Below, in pieces: positions 7,960 to 17,730 of a stretch of 64,000 nucleotides of DNA (within the stretch, counting starts at the first letter, position 1; each line of letters starts with the position of its first letter). The stretch is from contig NZ_QXJM01000048.1 in assembly GCF_003570905.1 (NCBI RefSeq), forward strand, positions 62,001 through 126,000, given 5' to 3'. This DNA is from Cohnella faecalis. GTDB lineage: Bacteria; Bacillota; Bacilli; Paenibacillales; Paenibacillaceae. Made by a program: the position numbers and the translations under genes. The notes beneath the pieces are model-generated. The model saw only the letters and a program-made list of their open reading frames with translations. It had not been told where the DNA came from and made no database searches.

Positions 7960-9645
7960 TCAGCCGATAGAATGAGGGGTAATTTGCCCCAGCTTAAGAG
8001 CCAAATGAAGCTGCAGCCGATCCTCCGGATCGTCGAGCGTTACGCCCAGAATCGACTCTATCTTCTCCAATCGATAGACAATCGTATTGTAGTGGGCATA
8101 CAGCCTCTCGCTTGTCAGCTTGATGTTCCCGTTGCATCGGAAAAACATTTCAAGAGTCTCGACAAGCCGTCCGCCTCCTTTGCGGTCGGCTTGCTGCAGA
8201 GGAAAAGCGAAGCGCCGAAGAAATTGCTCCCTCTCCTCTCCCATCGGGATGAGGTAGAGCAGCGAATAAACCCCAAGCCGGTCGTAAGTGACCGTGTCGC
8301 CGGACAAGCCGCATACTTCAGCCACCTGGCGCGTCCTCTTCGCTTGCATCCAGCTCATATGGAGCCCCTCGGAGCGATTGGTCGTTCGTCCCGCGAACAG
8401 TCGAAGCTCCCTGTCGCCGAGCAAATGACGAAGCTCGCTGAGCAGCCGTCCGAGCAGGCTGTCGGAGGACGACCCGGCATCCGCTGCGAAATCCGTTCCC
8501 GGAGCGAGCGGAAGAACGAGCGCCAGGTCGTCGCCGATCGGAGCAGCCAGAATGCCGTCAATGCTGCGGAGTCTTTCCGAACGGAGCCTCCGCGCCATTT
8601 CGCGTCGTTTGTCCGGCGTCGAGTCCGGTTGATTCCATCCGACCAGCACGGCGCACAGAGGGGTTCCTTCCGGGATGGCGCAGCCGCACACGTCGGCGCG
8701 AAGCTTCCAATCCGCATCGGATACGATTTTGCCGGTCAACCAATCCTGCAGAAATTGATCCAAGTATTTCCCTTCCACCTCTCGAACCGCCTCAACGTTA
8801 GCCAGCTCTAACCCTGCGAGAGCGGCGAGCCTGTCGACGCTGAGAGCGTCCAAGGGAGATATGTCGCGATTCTTCTCTACGAGAACGAGGCAAGCCTGCT
8901 TCATTCGTCGGGTCGGAATCGTGCTTACGTAAGTACGGTACGTATTCTGCAGCACCATGAAGCCGTTGTTGGCGCCGCGCCCGATTTGCCGGAAAGACAG
9001 AGACTGCAGCAGCGGCCACACCTCCGTCGGCTCGGCGCTGCGCAGACTTTGCGACAGCCACGGCTTATCCTGCTCGCGAATGACGGCGACGGGATTGTCA
9101 AGCATCTCTTCCATCGCATCCAAAAACGCATAAAGACCGCTTCCGTCCAGCAGCAAGCGGGTCATGCTCTGGATTCGGTTTTGCAGATCGGCCAACTGAG
9201 ACGATTCTTGCGACAGAACTCTCTCCATAACGATCCGGACGACATCGGAAAATACGGTGTCCGGCGCCATCTCGATCAGAGGCAGCCCGTGCTTCTCCGC
9301 TTCTTCCGCCACTTCCGCAGGCACTTCCTCGACGAACCGTTTCGTCTTGATGCCCAGAGCGGCGACCCCCCTCTTCGCGAGCTCCGGCACGAGCTGTCGA
9401 AACCGCTGAGGCTCTTCCTTCAAAGCATAGCCCGTCGTCAGAAGAAATTCGCCGGGTCTCACCCACGGGATAATGTCGGGCACCTCCATGACATTAACTC
9501 GGGTCACAACTCGGCCCGTCCCCGTATCTCCCGCGATTAACCGGGCATCCGACAGAAGCGGAAGCCCTAACAGCTCTTTGACCGAAAAAGACGCTTCCTT
9601 AACCGACGAAACCGGAATCGGTTCCTTACGCGGAATCATTGCCAT
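7960..9645 (-). CDS. PucR/CdaR-family transcriptional regulator
   Basis: A 561-residue regulator. Residues about 20-150 form the PucR N-terminal domain (VKELLGLPLLSDARLIAGD and VRPGEFLLTTGYALKEE). A GGDEF-like CdaR region follows, and residues about 495-550 carry the C-terminal helix-turn-helix FFRCNGNIKLTSERLYAHYN then TIVYRLEKIESILG. Family members control purine, sugar-acid or amino-acid catabolism in response to a small ligand, which cannot be named here. GGAGG lies 8 nt before the ATG. No linked catabolic operon is next to it, so its target is unclear. Confidence 0.9.
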   Translation of the reverse strand: MAMIPRKEPIPVSSVKEASFSVKELLGLPLLSDARLIAGDTGTGRVVTRVNVMEVPDIIPWVRPGEFLLTTGYALKEEPQRFRQLVPELAKRGVAALGIKTKRFVEEVPAEVAEEAEKHGLPLIEMAPDTVFSDVVRIVMERVLSQESSQLADLQNRIQSMTRLLLDGSGLYAFLDAMEEMLDNPVAVIREQDKPWLSQSLRSAEPTEVWPLLQSLSFRQIGRGANNGFMVLQNTYRTYVSTIPTRRMKQACLVLVEKNRDISPLDALSVDRLAALAGLELANVEAVREVEGKYLDQFLQDWLTGKIVSDADWKLRADVCGCAIPEGTPLCAVLVGWNQPDSTPDKRREMARRLRSERLRSIDGILAAPIGDDLALVLPLAPGTDFAADAGSSSDSLLGRLLSELRHLLGDRELRLFAGRTTNRSEGLHMSWMQAKRTRQVAEVCGLSGDTVTYDRLGVYSLLYLIPMGEEREQFLRRFAFPLQQADRKGGGRLVETLEMFFRCNGNIKLTSERLYAHYNTIVYRLEKIESILGVTLDDPEDRLQLHLALKLGQITPHSIG

Positions 9646-9957
9646 GACGCAACCTCCTTTGTCCGCTCAAGCTATTCGCCTACTCGAAGGCGTAATTTAT
9701 TCTCACAGAAATAACAAACGGAATTTTATATTTATTGTTCATGTTATATTTTATAACACATTAAGACGAATGTCTTTAGGGAGTCTTACCAAAAATGTTT
9801 AAATTACAACGTTGTTTTTTGATAACAACGATTATTGGCACTCCGTGAGCGTTAGTTTATATTACACATAAAAAAGCGCTATTTCCCAAAAACGGCATTT
9901 GCCGCTTCCAGAAATAGCGCTTTTCGCTCTTCAATTCTTATCAACTATTCGTTACGA
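9646..9957. other. Gene-free interval with a terminator
   Basis: This 312-nt AT-rich gap holds the upstream region of the PucR gene and the terminator of the zinc-ribbon gene. ACGTTGTT and AACAACG (near 9809-9832) form a short inverted repeat. I see no gene. Confidence 0.5.
9869..9925 (-). terminator. Terminator of the zinc-ribbon protein gene
   Basis: GAAAAGCGCTATTTC pairs with GAAATAGCGCTTTT across a loop that contains a second small hairpin; the minus-strand end is a T run. Confidence 0.85.
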
Positions 9958-10509
9958 TTACGAGAATCGATCGGCCGGATGGCCGCAAGCGGGACAGAAC
10001 CTCGCATCCGCCTCCACGCTTAAGCCGCAGCTGAAGCAGATGACCGGCTCAGCCTCTTCCTTCGCTTCTTCGGCAGCGACGACGGCAGGCAATTCCTCGC
10101 CTTCCTCCGCTTCGGGCTCGCTAGCCGCGACGGGCGGCGCAGGCGGCTCGGGAAAGCGATGACCGCACGACGGGCAAAACTTGGTATCGTACGGCACGCG
10201 GCGCGCGCAGACGCAATCCTTCTCGTTGCGAAGCTCCTTCATTCGATCGTCCAATGCGTCAATCTCTCCTCGGAGAGCGGCGATATCTTTGCAAATCGAA
10301 TCCACTCTCGCATCGGACGAAGCTCCGCCATCCTCTTCGTAAGCCTCGTACACCAGCTCTCCGATTGCTGCGTACAATTTGTCGATTTCTTTTCGTTTGC
10401 CGGATATTTGCGTGTATAGGCGGGTGATCTCGACCGTCTGCTGCGCTTTTTCGGTCGCGGAAGACACCCCTTTGCTGACGCTTTCCGTTATCTTCTTGAA
10501 CAGGCTCAT
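9958..10509 (-). CDS. Coiled-coil protein with two zinc ribbons
   Basis: 183 residues of unknown function. Residues 1-90 are a predicted helical coiled coil (LYTQISGKRKEIDKLYAAIG, LRGEIDALDDRMKEL). A first zinc ribbon follows (CVCARR then FCPSCGHRF), an acidic Ala/Pro/Glu linker (about 115-150), and a second ribbon (CFSCGLSV then FCPACG). It resembles zinc-ribbon-domain proteins common in Firmicutes. The gene appears monocistronic with its own strong terminator. Confidence 0.75.
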   Translation of the reverse strand: MSLFKKITESVSKGVSSATEKAQQTVEITRLYTQISGKRKEIDKLYAAIGELVYEAYEEDGGASSDARVDSICKDIAALRGEIDALDDRMKELRNEKDCVCARRVPYDTKFCPSCGHRFPEPPAPPVAASEPEAEEGEELPAVVAAEEAKEEAEPVICFSCGLSVEADARFCPACGHPADRFS

Positions 10510-10632
10510 GTCTACCGACTCCTTCCATCCTTATTATCTCATACGACAGCCATAAAGTCCGGGTTCCAAAAGTCTCGGTTGCAAATTTCAATAAGTCCCG
10601 GTTTTTGAGGTTCTTCGGTCTCGGAGTCCCCG

Positions 10633-11475
10633 TCAGCGCTGGCTTTGCCGATACTCCGTCGGGGTGCAGCCGACCCATCTCTTGAACGACTTGGAAAAAT
10701 AAAGCGGGTCTCCGTAGCCGGTAGCGGCAGCGACCTCCTCGACCGTAAGAGGCTCTTTCAGCAGCAGCTTCGCCCTCCCCATTCGCTGCTGCTGCAAATA
10801 GCGAACCGGCGACATCCCTCGTTCCCGGCTGAACAGCTTCGTCAAATATGTGCGATGATAACCGAGCTCCTTGGCCATCTGGGCAATGGATACCGGGTTG
10901 GCGAGCTGCGCTTGAAGCCAGCGGGCCGCACGGTCCGCTTCGATGGAAGCGACGCTGCGGCCGCTCTCCGACGGCGGGGGTCCTTTCGGCCGATTCGTCC
11001 GGGCCCACGCCGCGAACGCGAGCCGCAGCCACCCCTCCGCCTCCCAATCCGCCGTCCAATCTCCGATCCGAAACAGCTTCTCGATCGCCGATGCCGCCCG
11101 AAGCGGCACATCTTCTCCGCCTCTTACGAGGGGACGATCCGGCGTAATGCCCGCCATAAGAAGCCAGCGATCGGCTTCCGGCCCCCGAAAGGCAATCCAG
11201 CGATACCTCCATGGCTGCTCCCCGTCAGCTTGATATGTGTGCAGCTCGCCCGGAAAAATAAAGAACGAATCGCCCGCTCCAAGCTCATAGTCGCTATCGC
11301 GGCAACGATAAGTCCCTTTGCCGTCGATGACCGTATGAACGAGAATGGAGTCCAGCTTTTGCGGACCCATCCTGTGGAGCGGCTCCGTCTGCGAGTGGCC
11401 GGCAAACAAGACGGCCAGCGGCTGACCCTCCCGCGGGCGGGGGTGAACGGACGTCGTGGATACCGGCTTGCGCAT
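10633..11475 (-). CDS. AraC-family transcriptional regulator (next to melA)
   Basis: 280 residues: an N-terminal cupin sensor domain (about 20-150, including GAGDSFFIFPGELHTYQAD) and a C-terminal pair of AraC helix-turn-helices (about 185-280, SIAQMAKELGYHRTYLTKLF, then TVEEVAAATGYGDPLYFSKS). The arrangement is that of MsmR-type sugar regulators. It is read divergently from the alpha-galactosidase gene 137 bp away, so it most likely activates melA in response to an alpha-galactoside. AAGGAG precedes the ATG. Confidence 0.9.
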   Translation of the reverse strand: MRKPVSTTSVHPRPREGQPLAVLFAGHSQTEPLHRMGPQKLDSILVHTVIDGKGTYRCRDSDYELGAGDSFFIFPGELHTYQADGEQPWRYRWIAFRGPEADRWLLMAGITPDRPLVRGGEDVPLRAASAIEKLFRIGDWTADWEAEGWLRLAFAAWARTNRPKGPPPSESGRSVASIEADRAARWLQAQLANPVSIAQMAKELGYHRTYLTKLFSRERGMSPVRYLQQQRMGRAKLLLKEPLTVEEVAAATGYGDPLYFSKSFKRWVGCTPTEYRQSQR

Positions 11476-11611
11476 CGCTCATCTCCTTCGCTTGAATAAA
11501 CTACAAATATCCATATGCAGCTTAAATTATTCCATGGCGATTACAGCGCTTTTTTTCTATTCTAAGACGCATGGAGCCTTTATTCAACTATCCTTAAGGA
11601 GGAATTTTCAA

Positions 11612-12910
11612 ATGTCCAAAATAACGTTCCTCGGAGCCGGAAGCACCGTCTTTGCTAAAAATGTACTAGGCGATAGCATGCAGGTCCCTTCGCTGCAAGG
11701 CTTCGAAATCGCTCTGTTCGACATCAACGCCGAACGACTGCGCGATTCGGAGAACATGCTGAACAACATTCGCACAACAAGCGGCAGCAAATGCCGGATC
11801 AAAGCGTACACCGATCGCAAGGAAGCGCTGCGCGGAGCCAAGTACGTCGTGAACGCCATTCAGGTTGGCGGGTACGACCCGTGCACAATCACCGACTTCG
11901 AAATACCGAAAAAATACGGCCTGCGCCAAACGATCGCCGACACTCTCGGCATAGGCGGCATTTTCCGCAACCTTCGCACGATTCCCGTCATGCTGGACTT
12001 CGCCAGCGACATCCGGGAGGTTTGTCCGGACGCCTGGTTCCTGAACTACACGAATCCGATGGCCGTCCTTACCAACGTCATGAACGCGTACGGCGGCGTA
12101 AAGACAGTCGGACTGTGCCATAGCGTCCAAGTGTGTATGCCGCATTTATTCGAGCACCTCGGCATGGACAAGGAAGGCGTCCAGACGAAAATCGCGGGAA
12201 TCAACCATATGGCCTGGCTTCTCGAAGCGAAGAAGGACGGCGTCGATCTTTACCCGGAAATTAGACGGCGCGCGGCGGAGAAACAGAAGGAGAAGCACCA
12301 CGACATGGTCCGTTTCGAGCTGCTGCACCGATTCGGCTACTACGTGACGGAATCCTCCGAGCACAATGCGGAATATCATCCTTACTTCATTAAACGCAGC
12401 TATCCCGAACTAATCGAGAGGTTCAACATTCCGCTGGACGAATATCCTCGCCGCTGCGTGAACCAGATCGCGGACTGGACGAAAATGAGGGATTCGCTGG
12501 TCGGCAACGCCAATTTGACGCATGAGCGCTCGCACGAATACGCCTCTTACATTTTCGATGCCATGGAGACGAACGTTCCGTTCAAAATCGGCGGCAACGT
12601 CATGAACAACGGCCTTATTACGAATCTCCCGCGCGAAGCGTGCGTCGAGGTGCCTTGTATGGTCGACTCGTTCGGCGTCACGCCGACCTATGTCGGCGAC
12701 CTGCCGCCCCAGCTTGCGGCGCTGAACCGAACGAACATCAATACGCAATTGCTGACGATCGAAGCGGCGATGACAGGCAAGAAGGATCATATTTACCACG
12801 CCGCCCTTCTCGATCCGCACACCTCCGCCGAGCTGTCGATCGACGATATCGTCTCGCTATGCGACGACCTGATCGAAGCTCACGGCGATTGGCTTCCCGA
12901 GTATCGCTAG
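11612..12910 (+). CDS. melA: Alpha-galactosidase, glycoside hydrolase family 4
   Basis: A 432-residue GH4 enzyme that hydrolyses alpha-galactosides such as melibiose by an NAD+- and Mn2+-dependent redox mechanism. Visible are the N-terminal Rossmann signature (KITFLGAGSTVFAKN), the conserved IADTLGIGGIFRNLRTIPVM, LNYTNPMAV, the metal-binding CHSVQ and GINHMAW. The start is ATG 11612, 8 nt after AAGGAGGA; the open frame upstream is only leader. No transporter gene is adjacent, so uptake is encoded elsewhere. Other alpha-glycoside specificities occur in GH4, but similarity to MelA is strong. Confidence 0.92.
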   Translation: MSKITFLGAGSTVFAKNVLGDSMQVPSLQGFEIALFDINAERLRDSENMLNNIRTTSGSKCRIKAYTDRKEALRGAKYVVNAIQVGGYDPCTITDFEIPKKYGLRQTIADTLGIGGIFRNLRTIPVMLDFASDIREVCPDAWFLNYTNPMAVLTNVMNAYGGVKTVGLCHSVQVCMPHLFEHLGMDKEGVQTKIAGINHMAWLLEAKKDGVDLYPEIRRRAAEKQKEKHHDMVRFELLHRFGYYVTESSEHNAEYHPYFIKRSYPELIERFNIPLDEYPRRCVNQIADWTKMRDSLVGNANLTHERSHEYASYIFDAMETNVPFKIGGNVMNNGLITNLPREACVEVPCMVDSFGVTPTYVGDLPPQLAALNRTNINTQLLTIEAAMTGKKDHIYHAALLDPHTSAELSIDDIVSLCDDLIEAHGDWLPEYR

Positions 12911-12926
12911 GCATCAGCTATAAATA

Positions 12927-12978
12927 AAGAGGGCGACCCCTAAGGATCATTGCCGATCCCGGGAAACGCCCTCTCTTT
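12927..12978. terminator. Bidirectional terminator between melA and the GH42 gene
   Basis: AAAGAGGGCG pairs with CGCCCTCTCTTT between two convergent genes; both ends carry A or T runs. Confidence 0.8.
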
Positions 12979-12997
12979 CATGTTGCTTGGATGAAGC

Positions 12998-15043
12998 TTA
13001 TTTCAACCGAACGATCAGCACGTCCCGGCCGGCAAGCTCCGCCATACCGCCCGGAAGCTCGCGGCCCGTCAGCAAATCGGCGCCGACGCGGTTGCCCAGA
13101 TCGAACGAAGCCGCTTGCGCATTATGGTTAAGAACGAACAGGTACTCCTTGCCGTCCTTGACCCGGAGCGTCGTCTCTACCCCTTCCGAAGCGGAAGCGA
13201 CGAGAGGCTCGATGCCGCGCTCTGCACACAGCTTCGGCAGCCACTCCTGCAAGAACGAAGGTTCCGGGCTCGTCGCCACGTACCAAGCTTCGCCGTCGCC
13301 GAACTTATTCACCGTAAGCGCGGGCATCCCGGCATAGAAATCGTCGCCGTAGACGGCTTTCACTTCCGCTCCTTCGGTATGGATCAGATCGCAAATCATC
13401 GAGCATTCGTATTCCGGCTTCAAGCCGAAAGCGCCGTCCTTGACGACAATACGGTTGCGCTGCTCCGGGAGCAGCGCATCGATCTCCTCCGCCCAAATGC
13501 CGAGCAAGCTGCGAAGCTCGCCCGGATAGCCGCCGAGCGTGACGAGATCGTTCTCGTCGACGATGCCGCTGAAGTAAGTAGTAACGAACGTTCCGCCTGC
13601 TCTTGTATATTGCTCAAGCTTGGCTGCCACTCCTCGCTTCGTCATATACATGACCGGAGCGATGACCAGATCGTAGGCGTCAAGATCGGCTTCCGCGCTT
13701 ACGACGTCCGCCGCAATACCGGCGCGGTACAGCGCATCGTAAAACTTGTGAGCCTCGTCCACGTAACGGAGAGCGATCGTCGGACCGCTGGACATTTCGA
13801 GCGCCCACCAGTTCTCCCAATCGAACAGGATAGCGACCTTCGCCTTCACGGCCGAATCGATCAGAGCGTCGCCGAGCTTTCCAAGCTCCTCCCCTAACGC
13901 AGCGCATTCGCGGAACACACGCGTATTCTCGTGGCCGACATGCTCGATAACGGCGCCATGGTACTTCTCGCAAGCGCCGACCGAACGGCGAAGCTGGAAG
14001 AACATGACCGTATCCGCGCCTCGGGCGACCGCCTGATAGCTCCACAGACGCATGACGCCGGGGCGCTTGAGCGAGTTGTAAGGCTGCCAGTTTTGCTGGC
14101 TCGGCGTTTGCTCCATCAGCATGAACGGCTGGCCGCCCTTCAATCCGCGCATCAGATCGTGCATCATGGCCGTGTAGCTGGGAGGAGTGTCGAGAGCGGG
14201 GTAGTTATCCCACGATACGACGTCCATGTGCTTCGCCCATTTGTAATAATCGAGATCCTTGAACGCGCCCATCAAATTCGTCGTTACCGGCAAATCGGGC
14301 GTATAGGTTTTGACCGCATCGCATTCCAGCTTGTAGCATTCGAGCAGGCTGTCCGACTGGAAGCGGCGGTAGTCGAGCGATATGCCCTGAAACGTCGTCT
14401 CCGTTCGGCCGTTCGCCCCGTACCATTCCTCGCTCAGCGAGCTTGGAGAGACGATATCTTCCCAATCGTGGAACGTGTGGCCCCAGAACGCAGCGTTCCA
14501 GACGCGGTTTACTTCGTCCAGCGTGCCGTAGCGCGCCTTCACCCAATCGCGGAAAGCCGCTTCGCAATTGTCGCAGTAGCAGTAGCCGCCGTATTCGTTC
14601 GAGATGTGCCAGACGAGCAGCGCGGGATGATCCTTGTATCTCTCCGCCAGCTTTTCGGCCATCCGAGTCGAATATTTGCGATATGCCGGGCTGTTCGGGC
14701 ACGAATTGTGGCGTCCGCCGAATTTCCGTTTGCGGCCGTTGAAGTCAACGCGCAGAACGTCCGGGTATTTGCGAGCCATCCACGCCGGATGAGCCGCCGT
14801 GCTCGTCGCCAGGCAGACGCCGACGCCTTCCGCGTGAAGCTTGTCCATCATTTCGTCCAACCAACCGAAATCGTACGTTTCTTCGTCGGGTTGATTTTTC
14901 GCCCAAGCGAACACGTTCAGCGTCGCGACGTCGATTCCCGCCAGCTTGAACATTCGCATATCTTCATCCCATACCGGCTTTTCCCACTGATCGGGGTTAT
15001 AATCGCCGCCGTACCAAATTTTAGGTTTGCTTGCGTTAATCAT
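12998..15043 (-). CDS. Beta-galactosidase, glycoside hydrolase family 42
   Basis: 681 residues. The N-terminal TIM barrel starts KIWYGGDYNPDQW, a GH42 hallmark. The acid/base Glu is in WHISNEYGGY and the likely nucleophile in MLMEQTPSQQNW. Cysteines CYCDNC match the GH42 zinc site. A trimerisation domain and a small C-terminal beta domain follow. No signal peptide is seen, so it acts on internalised beta-galactosides or arabinogalactan fragments. ATG 15043 has GAGGTG upstream; an in-frame GTG at 15052 is less likely. An AraC-type regulator diverges from it. Confidence 0.93.
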   Translation of the reverse strand: MINASKPKIWYGGDYNPDQWEKPVWDEDMRMFKLAGIDVATLNVFAWAKNQPDEETYDFGWLDEMMDKLHAEGVGVCLATSTAAHPAWMARKYPDVLRVDFNGRKRKFGGRHNSCPNSPAYRKYSTRMAEKLAERYKDHPALLVWHISNEYGGYCYCDNCEAAFRDWVKARYGTLDEVNRVWNAAFWGHTFHDWEDIVSPSSLSEEWYGANGRTETTFQGISLDYRRFQSDSLLECYKLECDAVKTYTPDLPVTTNLMGAFKDLDYYKWAKHMDVVSWDNYPALDTPPSYTAMMHDLMRGLKGGQPFMLMEQTPSQQNWQPYNSLKRPGVMRLWSYQAVARGADTVMFFQLRRSVGACEKYHGAVIEHVGHENTRVFRECAALGEELGKLGDALIDSAVKAKVAILFDWENWWALEMSSGPTIALRYVDEAHKFYDALYRAGIAADVVSAEADLDAYDLVIAPVMYMTKRGVAAKLEQYTRAGGTFVTTYFSGIVDENDLVTLGGYPGELRSLLGIWAEEIDALLPEQRNRIVVKDGAFGLKPEYECSMICDLIHTEGAEVKAVYGDDFYAGMPALTVNKFGDGEAWYVATSPEPSFLQEWLPKLCAERGIEPLVASASEGVETTLRVKDGKEYLFVLNHNAQAASFDLGNRVGADLLTGRELPGGMAELAGRDVLIVRLK

Positions 15044-15159
15044 GCCTCGCACCTCGATGCATATGATAAAATCGCAGTTTCACCTTTATTTTATGACTTA
15101 TCAATTCTTTATCCTATATAATATTACTGATCACACATATAAAAATACGGAGGTTCTAT

Positions 15160-16014
15160 ATGATACGCCGCGTCGTTCCCGCCACACCTGCGGAACCGTT
15201 GCCATTGCAGTTGGAAACGATCGGGCTGAATCCCGATCAGGAAAATCTCGAACGACCCAAAGGATATCCATGCTTCCATTGGCTTCAGACGCTTGAGGGC
15301 GAAGGCGAGCTTAGAGCCAAAGGGCAAGTCTGGAAAATGACGGAGCGCTCCGGCGTTCTTCTCGCGCCCGGAACTCCGCATCGCTATGAAGCGAAGAGCG
15401 CCCGGTGGCGTACCGGTTATGTAACGTTCCAAGGAACGCTTGCCCCCGCGCTCGTGCAAGCTCTCGGATGGAGCGATGCCGACCGACTTCAATGGACGTC
15501 CGGCCACGATCGCGTCGCCGAAAGGCTGGAACGGATGCTGGAGCTTGCCGAAGCCGGAAACGATCCTTCCGGGTGGCAAGCGTCTGCCGAATTGTACCGG
15601 TTTCTGACGCTGCTCCGAACCGATGCCCGGACGGACAACCGCCCGTCCATGTCGAATCGGCTTGAGAGGATGCAGACGCTGCTCGAATGGCTGGACAAAC
15701 AATTCGCCAACCCGGGGCTTGGGTTGGCGGAGATGGCCGCGAAGCTCGGTATCGGCGAAAGGCAGCTCAACGAAAGATTTCGCGAGCTGTTCGGCCAGAC
15801 GGCTTACGCTTATTTGATTCAATTGCGCCTTCGCAAAGCGAAGGAATGGCTGCCCGCGCGTCCGGATTGGACCGTCCGCCGCATCGGCGAGGCTGTCGGC
15901 TTCCGAGATTCGAGCCACTTCGTCGCCACTTTCCGCCAGAAGGAAGGCATGACGCCGGATGCGTATCGCAAGCTATACGGCTCCGGATCGATGGCGGACC
16001 GACCGGAGATTTAG
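15160..16014 (+). CDS. AraC-family transcriptional regulator (next to the GH42 gene)
   Basis: 284 residues. A sugar-binding cupin-like domain (about 35-130, with GVLLAPGTPHRYEAKS) precedes a C-terminal AraC DNA-binding domain (about 180-275, GLAEMAAKLGIGERQLNERF and RIGEAVGFRDSSHFVATFRQ). ACGGAGG stands 6 nt before the ATG. The gene diverges from the beta-galactosidase across 116 bp and probably controls it. Its last four bases overlap the end of the convergent DUF1361 gene. Confidence 0.9.
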   Translation: MIRRVVPATPAEPLPLQLETIGLNPDQENLERPKGYPCFHWLQTLEGEGELRAKGQVWKMTERSGVLLAPGTPHRYEAKSARWRTGYVTFQGTLAPALVQALGWSDADRLQWTSGHDRVAERLERMLELAEAGNDPSGWQASAELYRFLTLLRTDARTDNRPSMSNRLERMQTLLEWLDKQFANPGLGLAEMAAKLGIGERQLNERFRELFGQTAYAYLIQLRLRKAKEWLPARPDWTVRRIGEAVGFRDSSHFVATFRQKEGMTPDAYRKLYGSGSMADRPEI

Positions 16015-16715
16015 CTGCCGGACCTGTCGCGCTGCAAGGCATACAGCGAGACATAGATACCGAATATGAAAAAGCCGAACATAAACGTGAAGACAGCCGC
16101 ATCGGGAGTAAGGCCTTCAATGACTCCTTCGATCAACCGGAACGGACTGAATACCGCGTCCCAGCTATTGAGTCGAACGACCCTTCCGAGATAGACGCCG
16201 AATCCGCCCAGGAAGGACGCTGCAATGACGAACGCCCAACCGACCGCAAGACTCGAATAACGCTGCACGATCGCTTGAAAATGCCGCATCGACAAATAGC
16301 CGAGAAGCAAGCCGCACCATGCAAACAAAAAATAAACGATCAAATCGAACCAGAACAGCAGCCCGATGGAATTGAAGCTGGTGAACAACCGGCCGCCAAA
16401 CAGCAGATGAATGAAATCCGTCGTCAAGTAAGGCGCGTTCGGAAACAAGAGCAGCCAGGCTATGCCCAGAATGACGAGCCCCGGCGTCAACAAACGTTTC
16501 GGAGCCAATCGCGAATAAAGGATCGCCGCTATCGATACGACAAGCGGCAGCCATGCCAAAAACAAATTCCAAAGCAAAAAACCGTATTCGTCCCGCTCAA
16601 CCCGGAACGCTCTCAAGACAACCAAACAAAAGCATACGGCGGTTAACGCCAGAAGCACCGTCACCATAGGCGTCACGACCGGATTGTACTTATGCGCGCT
16701 GCGAGAATCTGTCAA
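16011..16715 (-). CDS. DUF1361 family membrane protein
   Basis: A 234-residue integral membrane protein with about six or seven hydrophobic segments. The DUF1361 signature is clear: LLWNLFLAWLPL and WLLLFPNAPYLTTDFIHL. Function is unknown. I place the start at TTG 16715, which has AAAGGGGA 8 nt upstream; a longer frame begins at TTG 16739 without a good ribosome site. It meets the AraC gene tail to tail with a four-base overlap. Confidence 0.82.
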   Translation of the reverse strand: MTDSRSAHKYNPVVTPMVTVLLALTAVCFCLVVLRAFRVERDEYGFLLWNLFLAWLPLVVSIAAILYSRLAPKRLLTPGLVILGIAWLLLFPNAPYLTTDFIHLLFGGRLFTSFNSIGLLFWFDLIVYFLFAWCGLLLGYLSMRHFQAIVQRYSSLAVGWAFVIAASFLGGFGVYLGRVVRLNSWDAVFSPFRLIEGVIEGLTPDAAVFTFMFGFFIFGIYVSLYALQRDRSGS

Positions 16716-16755
16716 CGATAATTCCCCTTTCTTATGCAAGCAAGCTGCGGCGCCG

Positions 16756-17715
16756 CTATTTGCCGCGGACGTAGTTTTCCACTGTTTCCCGATGGCGCTC
16801 CTCCAGCTCGACCGACTCGGCTCCCAACCGCCGCTCTTCCTGCTTCAAACGATCCAGAAGCCGTTCCACATCCCCGAGCTGGGAGTCGACCGATTCAAGC
16901 GAATTTTTAATTTTCCCTTGCACCATCCAGTCGACAAGTAGGCCGTCAAAGAAAAAATCCGCGAACGTAAGCAGACCGTCCATACGTGCCGTATCCGAGT
17001 CCAGATTCCAGTTCAAATCGGCCAGCTCCTTCCGGAAAATCCGGAGGTCGTTCTGAGCGGCATGGATATACTTGCGGGCATCGTCGATTTTGCCATGCTT
17101 AACGGCGCTAGCAATGACGCCGCCGCCGACCATATCGTAAGTTCCCCAGCTTTTGGCCGACGAAAGCATTTTGCGGGCTCCTTCCAGCGAACCCAACACC
17201 TTGCTTCCCGCGCGTACCGCCTCGGCCAGCTCGACCAGCATCGCTTTCATTTTGCCGGATTTCTCCGACAGCCGCTCCAGCGACTCGGCGGTTTGCGTGT
17301 CGTGCGCTTGAATCCACCGCTCTTTTTCCGCGATCAGAGTCCGATAGTCCGCCTCAGCTTCTCCCACCTCGGCGAGCTGCCGGAGCAGCTCCGTCCGCTC
17401 CCGCTCCATTCCTTGAAGAGCCTCGTGCGAGGCGTCGTACTTCAGCTTTGCTTCCGCGGCTTCCTTCTCCTCCTTGGACAGCTTCTCTTCCAGCCGGCCA
17501 AACAGTCCGAGAAAAAACTGCGAAAAGCTCGAACTCGTCAGTCGCTCCACGTCCTCTTGCTCTTCGGCCAACCGCCTGAGATTTGCATCTACCGCCCGTT
17601 GCTGCCGCGCAATCTCCGCATTCAAATTTTCCAGCCTGCGGTTCCACTTCGCGCCGAGCTCCATATCTCTGCGAGCCGCCTGCAATCGTTCGTTCCAAGT
17701 TTCAATCGAATTCAC
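16756..17715 (-). CDS. Coiled-coil protein of unknown function
   Basis: 319 residues dominated by long heptad-rich helices (about 1-150 and 255-319) around a central region with the Gly-rich segment TYDMVGGGVIASAVKHG and a mostly hydrophobic LLTFADFFFDGLLVDWMV. There is no signal peptide. I do not recognise a family. It starts at GTG 17715 with GAGGGGG upstream, 15 nt behind the 17731-18108 gene, so the two probably form one transcript. Confidence 0.7.
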   Translation of the reverse strand: MNSIETWNERLQAARRDMELGAKWNRRLENLNAEIARQQRAVDANLRRLAEEQEDVERLTSSSFSQFFLGLFGRLEEKLSKEEKEAAEAKLKYDASHEALQGMERERTELLRQLAEVGEAEADYRTLIAEKERWIQAHDTQTAESLERLSEKSGKMKAMLVELAEAVRAGSKVLGSLEGARKMLSSAKSWGTYDMVGGGVIASAVKHGKIDDARKYIHAAQNDLRIFRKELADLNWNLDSDTARMDGLLTFADFFFDGLLVDWMVQGKIKNSLESVDSQLGDVERLLDRLKQEERRLGAESVELEERHRETVENYVRGK

Positions 17716-17730
17716 GGGCGTCCCCCTCGT

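Noticed and set aside
11530..11560. A cre-like site (TTACAGCGCTTTTT) before melA
   Set aside because: At least three consensus positions fail, including conserved ones, so CcpA control is not claimed.
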